A stretch of DNA of 9,174 nucleotides from CAZPNX01 sp964588285 (GTDB taxonomy: Bacteria > Edwardsbacteria > AC1 > EtOH8), in the NCBI GenBank assembly GCA_964588285.1, contig CAZPNX010000045.1:1-9174 (forward strand), given 5' to 3'. The translations under genes were made by a program, and so were the position numbers. Numbering within the stretch: the first letter of the stretch is position 1; every line of letters starts with the position of its first letter. The notes under the pieces were generated by a model, which worked only from the letters and a program-made list of their open reading frames with translations, ran no database searches and was not told where the DNA came from. Of the stretch, positions 1-5,445 are shown piece after piece.

Positions 1-358
1 CGAGATAGTCTAACCGATAGGGGTGACATTCCTGAAGCAATGGGATAATCATTTCGTCGTATTCAACCTTGCCAGTGAATGGCTCGCGGCACTGTTCGTG
101 AAGGCACAAGGCAGCCCGGATCAATCGAAAGAACCGTTGGATGGTGCCTAGGTTTGCCAGATGTTTAAATCGCAGCCGGTAGCAGGGCACACCAAGTACA
201 AAGTAATCTAGAAGCTTGGTTTTTGTCTGGCCATCAAGATAGCATGTATCCCAGACCGAACGCAAGTGGCATTTATATCCGCAGTATCGACACTTTTGCC
301 GACCATGGCCTAGTTTCCACGACCAGTGGTGATAGCATTTTGGGCACGTTATTCTCAT
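1..358 (-). mobile_element. IS1595-like transposase, N-terminal part, cut by window edge
   Basis: My translation of the minus strand from the ATG at 358 gives 119 uninterrupted codons running off the left edge. An in-frame TGA sits immediately before this ATG, so it is the first possible start. Residues 5-26 form a zinc ribbon (C5-P-K-C8 and C23-R-Y-C26). Next comes the IS1595-type helical region, with a 'YFVLGVPCYRLRF' block at about 52-64 and 'TIQRFFRLIRAAL' at about 72-84, then 'REPFTGKVEYDE' at 91-102. In this family the D of that DE is the first catalytic acidic residue of the RNase H-like domain. What follows (residues 103-119) does not show the usual FGG after the DE, so this may be a divergent subgroup or a decayed copy. 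The region is visibly less GC-rich than its neighbours, as expected for an inserted element. The other end, the terminal repeats and the target duplication lie outside the window. Family assignment is from recalled motifs. Confidence 0.75.
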
Positions 359-471
359 TCAAAATATATATCATATTTGGTCCGAAATCACCATGCATTA
401 CCATGTTTTTTTACCGCGGAGAACGCGGGGCGGGTTTGATTGTTTTCTGCGCCTTTTGCGGTTTTTTCCCC
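359..471. other. Spacer between transposase start and GNAT gene
   Basis: This 113-nt spacer lies downstream of the GNAT stop codon and upstream of the transposase ATG, so one end of the insertion sequence should fall here. It has an AT-rich part (about 359-413) and a GC-richer part (about 414-471). I cannot place the terminal inverted repeat because the other end of the element is not visible. A short hairpin CCGCG-GAGAA-CGCGG lies at 414-428, but it has no T tract on the correct side in either direction, so I do not call a terminator. Confidence 0.4.
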
Positions 472-1596
472 TCATCCCCACCGCTTGATATAACACCGCC
501 GCCTCTTGTGCTGCCGGGCCTGGTAGTATTTCCAGTGGTTTTGGACCGCCACGTTGTCCTCCAGCTCGATGTTGGTCTCGGCCGAAACGATGCCGGCGGC
601 TATGGCCGAGCGGGTGATCTCGGTCATCAGCAGGGCGTCGGTGCCGGTGCCCTGGAGATCGGGACGCACCGCGCCCAAGTAGAGGTCGATGTATTTCGGC
701 CGGCGCATAGCCCGAAGCAGGTGGATGAAACCGAACGGCAGCAATCTTCCCCGGGCCTTCTGCAGGGCGCGGGACAGGGAGGGCATGCCGATGACGAAGC
801 CGGCCACCCGGCCGTCGCGGTCCAACACGATCTTGGTGAACTCTGGCCTGATGAACGAGAAATATTGCTTGACATAGAGGTCTATCTGCCTGTCGTTCAG
901 CGGAACGAAGGCGTAGATGGGGGCAAAGGCCGCGTTCAGCACCCGGAACATCTCCCGGGCATAGGGCAGCATCTCTTTGGCCGACTTGGCCTCCAACACC
1001 CGCACCCCCAGCCTCTTCATGACGATCCGCTCCACCCGCTCCGCCTTTTCGGGAATCCTCTCCGGCACCTTGACCTCGAACTCCACCCAGTCAACGTCCT
1101 TGGCATAACCCAGGCTTTCGACGATTTTGGGATAATAGGGGTGGTTATAGATGGCGGCCAAGGTGCCCAATTCTTCAAAACCCTCCACCAGCATTCCCTC
1201 GTGATCCATGTCGGTGAAGCCCAGGGGCCCGTGGATGCCGTCCATGCCATGCTGTCGGGCCCAGGACTCGGCGGCCTCGAACAGGGCCCTGGCCGCCTCC
1301 GGATCGTCCTCGAAATCCACCCAGCCGAAGCGGGCCAGTTTCTTGCCCCAGATCTCGATGTACCGCCGGTTGATGATGCCGGCGATTCTTCCCACCGGTT
1401 TTTGACCCCGAAAAGCCATCCAGTATTGTGCCCGGCAGTACTCAAAGGCCGGGTTCTTGTCGGACTGCAGGGTGTGGAGTTCGTCCCAGATCAGAGGCGG
1501 AACCCAGTAGGGATGGCCCCGGTAGAGGGAGAAGGGATATTCCACGAACCGTTTGAGGTCGCGCCGCGTCTTCACCGGCTTGATCGATATGGACAT
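472..1596 (-). CDS. GNAT-fold N-acetyltransferase-like protein, YghO-related
   Basis: A 374-residue protein of the GNAT-like family that includes E. coli YghO. Genome pipelines often label its members simply 'N-acetyltransferase' or, misleadingly, 'GTP cyclohydrolase'. Visible hallmarks are an N-terminal 'FSLYRGHPYWVPPL' block (about 22-35), 'GPLGFTDMDHEGMLVEGFEE' (about 123-142) and 'YNHPYYPKIVESLGY' (about 150-164). A C-terminal acetyl-CoA-type loop 'VRPDLQGTGTDAL' spans about 310-322, containing the Q-x-x-G-like QGTG turn. 'NHWKYYQARQHKRRRCYIK' near the end is also typical. There is no signal peptide or membrane segment, so it is probably cytosolic. The substrate is unknown to me. The start at 1596 leaves 12 nt after the stop of the upstream M50B protease gene, consistent with one transcript. 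No strong Shine-Dalgarno sequence precedes it, so translation may depend on the upstream gene. Family call is firm; enzymatic activity is inferred. Confidence 0.85.
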   Translation of the reverse strand: MSISIKPVKTRRDLKRFVEYPFSLYRGHPYWVPPLIWDELHTLQSDKNPAFEYCRAQYWMAFRGQKPVGRIAGIINRRYIEIWGKKLARFGWVDFEDDPEAARALFEAAESWARQHGMDGIHGPLGFTDMDHEGMLVEGFEELGTLAAIYNHPYYPKIVESLGYAKDVDWVEFEVKVPERIPEKAERVERIVMKRLGVRVLEAKSAKEMLPYAREMFRVLNAAFAPIYAFVPLNDRQIDLYVKQYFSFIRPEFTKIVLDRDGRVAGFVIGMPSLSRALQKARGRLLPFGFIHLLRAMRRPKYIDLYLGAVRPDLQGTGTDALLMTEITRSAIAAGIVSAETNIELEDNVAVQNHWKYYQARQHKRRRCYIKRWG

Positions 1597-1608
1597 GGTC
1601 TTGGTTCT

Positions 1609-2289
1609 CTATTTAACTTTTATGCCGCCTCTGTCCGCTTTGAACGACAGACGCAGGAATAGCCCGGCTGCTCCCAGGGCCAGCAGCATCCATATCACAC
1701 CCCAGAGCATCGGCGGCCCGAACAGCAGACGGGACATGGCGGCCGCATCGGAACAGGGCACGGTACGGGCTATCAGATCGCCGTAAATATCGATGATGGC
1801 GTAGAGGACGCTGGTCAGACCCAAAAGCCTGAGGACGAAGTCGTTGAGGGCCGCCCCGCCCCACCGGCCTAGGGCCGCCATCCCGGCGGCGAAGGCCAGG
1901 CCGAAGGCGAAGCCGAACAGGTTGCGCACGAAGAGCAGGGTCACCGCCGCCACCGTCAGGGCGATGAAGATGGAGATCAGCTTGTCGGCCCTGGAGCGGG
2001 AGGCCGCCAGTAGTATCAGCCCGCCGAAGAGCATACTGCCCAGGTAGCCGGCCGAAGCGATCAGCAGGGGCCACCCGCCGGCGGTGGTGGCCAGGCCGCC
2101 CTGGTCTGCGGCCACCTTGATGGAGACGATGCGACCGCCGCTGAACACCGCCGCCAGGCCGTGGGACAGCTCGTGGAGGAAGACGGTGAACAGTTTCACC
2201 GGATAGACCACCGGCGTGTTCCACAGCAGCAGGACGGCGGCGAAGCCCAGCAGCAGGAAGGGCAGTTGGTATTTGTTGTTTTCCGACAT
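1609..2289 (-). CDS. M50B-type membrane zinc metalloprotease
   Basis: An integral membrane protein with the zinc-binding helix HELSH at residues 39-43 of the 226-residue product starting at 2289. The first hydrophobic segment leads directly into it. A second conserved block 'SAGYLGSMLFGG' (about 79-90) and an Asp-containing 'DIYGD' (about 167-171), a candidate third zinc ligand, fit the Peptidase_M50B family (intramembrane-type proteases related to site-2 protease). About six hydrophobic segments are visible. I chose the ATG at 2289 rather than the longer open frame from 2382. It has AAGGA at 2299-2295 with 5-nt spacing, and the extra 31 residues upstream are polar and unlike the family. It probably cleaves or handles a membrane-associated substrate, but none is identifiable. 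It lies 12 nt upstream of the GNAT gene, a likely two-gene unit. Confidence 0.85.
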   Translation of the reverse strand: MSENNKYQLPFLLLGFAAVLLLWNTPVVYPVKLFTVFLHELSHGLAAVFSGGRIVSIKVAADQGGLATTAGGWPLLIASAGYLGSMLFGGLILLAASRSRADKLISIFIALTVAAVTLLFVRNLFGFAFGLAFAAGMAALGRWGGAALNDFVLRLLGLTSVLYAIIDIYGDLIARTVPCSDAAAMSRLLFGPPMLWGVIWMLLALGAAGLFLRLSFKADRGGIKVK

Positions 2290-2424
2290 GGTCATCCTTA
2301 TTCCGCGCCTTTCAAGCCGAGGGAGGTCAGGCTCACCCACTTCGGCAACAAAGCAAGGCCCGTCCTCAGTGCGTCGCTTCAACCTGCCGGGCAGGCTGTG
2401 ATCTCAGGGTGACGGTACGTTCGC
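2290..2424. other. Spacer between DUF2378 and M50B genes
   Basis: A 135-nt spacer with no convincing gene. It contains a short palindrome at 2381-2397 (stem core CCTGC/GCAGG around a 3-nt loop), set among CCTGAG-like words of the kind found in short dispersed intergenic repeats. It is also the only room for a promoter of the M50B-GNAT pair, but I see no clear -35/-10 pair. An open frame crosses it in phase with the M50B gene; I treat that as chance. Confidence 0.4.
2295..2299 (-). promoter_or_regulatory. Ribosome binding site deciding the M50B protease start
   Basis: Minus-strand AAGGA lies 5 nt before the ATG at 2289. The next in-frame ATG upstream, at 2295, overlaps this site and would have no usable spacing, which supports the 226-residue form. 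Confidence 0.6.
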
Positions 2425-3039
2425 TTAATACCTGACCACGAAGTCGGTGCAGTCGTCGCCCGAGGCCATGGACTTGGCCACCATCACCCGCCCCTCCCTC
2501 TCGCCGCAGACCTCCAGCGCCCCCTCCAGGTAGCCGCAGATGCGCTCCTCCAGCAGGACGTGCGGCAGGTCGATCCCGGTCATGCGCAGGATGATGCGGC
2601 GATCGCCCCGCTCGGCCACCTCCATCTTGCCTGGCTGGTAGTAGGTGGCGAAGATGTTGGCCGTCTTCTTGAGCACGAAGTCCACCGAGGCTATTCGGGC
2701 GAAGACCTTGTAGACGCCCTTGAGCGCGTCCAGGGCCGAAAACCGGCCCATGTCGCGGGCCCCGCTGGCCTTTCCTCCGTAGAACAGGTCGCAGACGGCC
2801 TGCATCGGCCGGTAGAAAGCGTCCTCGATGGGGTACCAGTTGGGTGAAAGGACCGTCGAGGAGAAAAGCTCCTTCGAGCCCTGGGGCAGGGCCCCAAGGA
2901 AGCGCTCGTAGCCATCGGAGCCGAACTGGTGGCGGATGAACTTTTCGGTGGCGATGAGCGAGGTGCCCTTGACCTGCATGGTTTTCTTGTTTCCCTCTAT
3001 AGGATTAATGGTCTGCTGGATGCTGGGCCAGAGAGGCAT
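2425..3039 (-). CDS. DUF2378 (TIGR02265) family protein
   Basis: A 204-residue protein resembling the DUF2378/TIGR02265 family, first noted as a paralogous family in Myxococcus xanthus; as I recall, it is structurally akin to heme-NO-binding/V4R small-molecule sensor folds. Visible family features are 'VKGTSL' at the domain start, a mid-protein 'SPNWYPIEDAFYRPM' (about 65-79), 'ALKGVYKVF' (about 105-113), 'CGYLEGALEVCG' (about 168-179) and a C-terminal 'SGDDCTDFVVRY'. There is no signal peptide or membrane span, so it is probably cytosolic. Its biochemical role is unknown. The annotated ATG at 3039 starts 3 nt after the hldE2 stop and has AAGGGA 11 nt upstream, suggesting translational coupling. 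The domain itself begins at residue 21 (ATG at 2979), a plausible alternative start with poorer Shine-Dalgarno spacing. Myxobacterial members are often multi-copy; only one is visible here. Confidence 0.75.
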   Translation of the reverse strand: MPLWPSIQQTINPIEGNKKTMQVKGTSLIATEKFIRHQFGSDGYERFLGALPQGSKELFSSTVLSPNWYPIEDAFYRPMQAVCDLFYGGKASGARDMGRFSALDALKGVYKVFARIASVDFVLKKTANIFATYYQPGKMEVAERGDRRIILRMTGIDLPHVLLEERICGYLEGALEVCGEREGRVMVAKSMASGDDCTDFVVRY

Positions 3040-3042
3040 GGT

Positions 3043-3531
3043 TTATTGTCCCTTATCTTTTACTTCGGTTATTTTCCTGATCAAGCCGGTGGTCGATTTT
3101 CCGTGCACCAGATCCACTGTCTCCACCCTCCCCCCGTTCCTCAGCACCACGTCGGCGCCGACGATGTCGCCCGCCTTCCAGTCCGCCCCCTTGACCAGGA
3201 CGTCGGGGACTAGGAGCTCGATGAGCTTGAAGGGCGTGTCCTCGTCGAAGACGACCACGCGGTCCACGCAGGCCAGGGCCGAAAGCACCACGGCCCGGTC
3301 CTCCTGTGTGTTGATCGGCCGGGTCGGCCCCTTTATGCGCTTGACCGAAGAATCCGAGTTTAAGCCAACCATCAGCAGGTCGCCCATAGTCCGGGCTTTC
3401 TGCAGATACTCCACGTGCCCCCGGTGCAGGATGTCGAACACCCCGTTGGTGAAGACCACCCGGCGGCCCTCAGCCCTGGCCCTTTGGCGAAGCTCTAAAG
3501 CCTCCTCCCAAGTCGCGATTTTATTGTACAT
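3043..3531 (-). CDS. hldE2: D-glycero-beta-D-manno-heptose 1-phosphate adenylyltransferase
   Basis: A 162-residue nucleotidyltransferase equivalent to the C-terminal half of E. coli HldE (RfaE domain II). It transfers AMP from ATP to heptose 1-phosphate, making ADP-heptose for lipopolysaccharide inner core or heptose-containing glycoproteins. The cytidylyltransferase-like motif TNGVFDILHRGH lies at residues 28-39 and carries the catalytic HxGH (H36-R-G-H39). 'NSDSSVKRIKGPTRP' (about 58-72), 'LVKGADW' (about 112-118) and 'GKSTTGLI' (about 144-151) complete the family pattern. Length matches stand-alone RfaE2 proteins. The usual TNGCFD cysteine is a valine here. The kinase half (HldE1/HldA), the isomerase (GmhA) and the epimerase (HldD) are not in the window, so the pathway must be encoded elsewhere. 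The ATG at 3531 fits the family N terminus although no good Shine-Dalgarno sequence precedes it. It is followed after 3 nt by the DUF2378 gene. Confidence 0.93.
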   Translation of the reverse strand: MYNKIATWEEALELRQRARAEGRRVVFTNGVFDILHRGHVEYLQKARTMGDLLMVGLNSDSSVKRIKGPTRPINTQEDRAVVLSALACVDRVVVFDEDTPFKLIELLVPDVLVKGADWKAGDIVGADVVLRNGGRVETVDLVHGKSTTGLIRKITEVKDKGQ

Positions 3532-3576
3532 AGTTGCCGTTATCTGGTGATTTGACCTTTTACCCCAGGCTGGAAA

Positions 3577-3663
3577 CCTAATCCCTGCACCCTTCCCTGA
3601 GCCTGTCCTGAGAAATACAGCATGTTTGGCAAACGAAGGAAGGGAAGGGGATTGGGGGTTAGG
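3577..3663. repeat. C-rich inverted repeat in the tldE-hldE2 spacer
   Basis: The left arm at 3577-3598 (cctaatccctgcacccttcc...) and the right arm at 3641-3663 are imperfect inverted copies; the right arm read on the minus strand begins cctaacccccaatcccctt. They flank about 42 nt that contain CCTGAG and CCTGTCCTGAG words. The structure fills most of the 135-nt spacer (3532-3666) between tldE and hldE2. It could fold into a long imperfect hairpin but has no T tract, so it resembles a small dispersed repeat more than an intrinsic terminator. A related sequence lies inside the 3' end of the tldD-like gene near 5476-5511. Confidence 0.6.
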
Positions 3664-3666
3664 TCC

Positions 3667-5445
3667 CTATTTCCCCAGCGGGTTGGGCACCGCCGGCAGC
3701 TTGGCGGTGGCCGCCCGCCTCTCCCTCTGCATGTCCACCTCCTCCAACAGCAGGGCCTGCGGCACCACCAGTGTGGCCGGTACTCCCCTAAGACCCCAGC
3801 CCCAGCCACGGCCCGTGCCCTCGTCTCCCAGCATGGCGTTGTGGATATACCGGCCCTTGGCCGCGCCCAGCACCCGTTTGAGCGAGCCCAAAGGCAGGCT
3901 GGAGATCTCGGCACCCCGCACCAGGGTCTGGCTTCCGTCCTTGACCGATACGCGAATCACAACTATCGGATCGGGAACGGCCTCATCCTGATCTCGTCCC
4001 GAGCCTTCGGACTGGATGCCCAGGCGGCGAACGATATAGGCATAGTCCAGGTCCTCGGCTTTGGCCGCCTTGATTAATGTTTTTACCAGCTTGTCATAGG
4101 CTTCGGTCTTTTCGGAAGTAACCACCGCCACGCCGGGGCCAATCTCCTCGGCCAGTCCGTTGGCGGTCAGCTCCAGGCGCTTGTGGCCGTTGGACTGCCT
4201 CACCTTCTGGGTCGGTGTCCGGCCGTTCAAAAGATTTCTGAGAACCCCCTTTTCCACCAGCACCAGCTCTTGGGACGGCCTCACCCCCTCGGCATCGATG
4301 GAGTAGGCGCCTATCAGGCTCTGGCCGTCCAGCGACTCCATGCCGGCGACGTCCTTGACCGACAGGTCCCTCGAGACAACCTTCTTGTCCATGCGCGACT
4401 CCAGGGGGTTCTCCAGGGCGCGGGAGCTCTTGGAACGGGCGTAGCTCGGGTCCATGATGTTCTTCCGCTTGGCCCTGAGCCCGGCCTGTCCTCCGAAGAA
4501 TTTCACGGCCAGCAGCTCGGCCAGGGCCTGGCCCTCGAACAGCACCGGCCCGGAGTAGGACTCCTCGAACAGGGGAGCGGTACGCAGGGCCGCCAGGGTC
4601 GAGGCCATGTCCTCGATGCCTTGGGCCATGGCCCTCTCGTCCGGCAGTTGCCCCGGCTCCCGGGCAAAGAACTCCAGCCGGTCCTCAAGATCACGGCCGT
4701 CCTCGGCCTGGGCCGCGGCCTCGGCCACCACGGCGCACAACCTGACCGGGTGACGGGCCCAGGTTCCTTCGCTGTTAAGATAGCGGACATCGGCCTGATA
4801 CAGGTAAATGGTGACCTGGGAGGCCTGAAGGGCAGGAAATTTAAGGAACTGCGAAGAAAGCCTTCTGGCCAGATCTTCCCAGCGGACGGCCTCCCAATCG
4901 GCCAGAGGCATAATCTGCTCGTATTCCGTGACCGGTGACGGGGCCAGGTCCGGCAGGGCCGTGTCCTCGGGCGCCAGGTTCTGCTGGGAGATGGCCGACA
5001 GCTTGTTCTCCAGCTCCTCGGCGTGCTCCTTGTAGCGGTTGTCGACCACCCTCCACAGCGCCTGGCGTATGCCCCGTCGGCTGTCGTCCAATGGTATCTC
5101 CTCGCCCATGGTCCAGCTTCCGGAGTACATGTAGTTTTCGTTGGACAGCTTCTTGTCCCCCACCATCAGCCGCACCCTGGCCCGGCGCTGCGGCTCCAGA
5201 TCGGAGCGGACCACCGCCCCCAGGCTGGCGGTCACCTGCAGGGTCTTGGCGTCGCTGACGGTGAATCCGGCGAAGCACGGCTTCTTTAGCTCGCCCAGGG
5301 CCAGCTGCTCCATGGTGCGCCGCATCTCCTGGTCCATGGCCGTGCGGACCGAGTCCGGTGCTGAGGCAAGCGCAGCCTGGGTCAACGAAGCCATAGCGGC
5401 CAGCAATCCGGCCGCGGCGGTGCAACGACAGAGAACCTTCCTCAT
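3667..5445 (-). CDS. Secreted TldE/PmbA-like protein lacking zinc ligands
   Basis: A 592-residue TldD/PmbA-family protein with a Sec-type signal peptide: positive N terminus, hydrophobic stretch about 9-24 and an ALASA cleavage-like region near 25-29. The body aligns by eye with the upstream TldD-like protein: 'YSGPVLFEGQAL' (about 297-308) matches the TldD 'YAGPAILTAGSA', and 'QSNGHKRLE' (about 417-425) matches 'ASNGHGRAQ'. In place of HEIFGH it has AVKFFG (313-318), so both zinc histidines and the catalytic glutamate are gone. The TldD cysteine region NGTCGAE is NAMLGDE here. It should therefore be a non-catalytic TldE-type partner, as E. coli TldE is in the TldD/TldE heterodimer. It is about 130 residues longer than E. 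coli TldE and is predicted to be exported. Its ATG overlaps the tldD stop by 4 nt, with a strong GGAGG at 5457-5453, implying stoichiometric, coupled synthesis. Substrate unknown. Confidence 0.87.
   Translation of the reverse strand: MRKVLCRCTAAAGLLAAMASLTQAALASAPDSVRTAMDQEMRRTMEQLALGELKKPCFAGFTVSDAKTLQVTASLGAVVRSDLEPQRRARVRLMVGDKKLSNENYMYSGSWTMGEEIPLDDSRRGIRQALWRVVDNRYKEHAEELENKLSAISQQNLAPEDTALPDLAPSPVTEYEQIMPLADWEAVRWEDLARRLSSQFLKFPALQASQVTIYLYQADVRYLNSEGTWARHPVRLCAVVAEAAAQAEDGRDLEDRLEFFAREPGQLPDERAMAQGIEDMASTLAALRTAPLFEESYSGPVLFEGQALAELLAVKFFGGQAGLRAKRKNIMDPSYARSKSSRALENPLESRMDKKVVSRDLSVKDVAGMESLDGQSLIGAYSIDAEGVRPSQELVLVEKGVLRNLLNGRTPTQKVRQSNGHKRLELTANGLAEEIGPGVAVVTSEKTEAYDKLVKTLIKAAKAEDLDYAYIVRRLGIQSEGSGRDQDEAVPDPIVVIRVSVKDGSQTLVRGAEISSLPLGSLKRVLGAAKGRYIHNAMLGDEGTGRGWGWGLRGVPATLVVPQALLLEEVDMQRERRAATAKLPAVPNPLGK

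Noticed and set aside
414..428. CCGCG-GAGAA-CGCGG hairpin as a terminator for the GNAT gene
   Set aside because: The T tract precedes the stem on the plus strand, and in the minus-strand transcript the stem is followed by As. Neither direction gives an intrinsic terminator.
223..1662. Plus-strand open frame of 479 codons opposite the GNAT gene
   Set aside because: Its translation is low-complexity and rich in G, H, P and L, as expected from the antisense of a GC-rich gene. It also runs across the transposase start. The minus-strand GNAT has recognisable motifs.
2290..2382. N-terminal extension of the M50B protease from the ATG at 2382
   Set aside because: The added residues are polar and unlike the family, and a good ribosome binding site supports the start at 2289.
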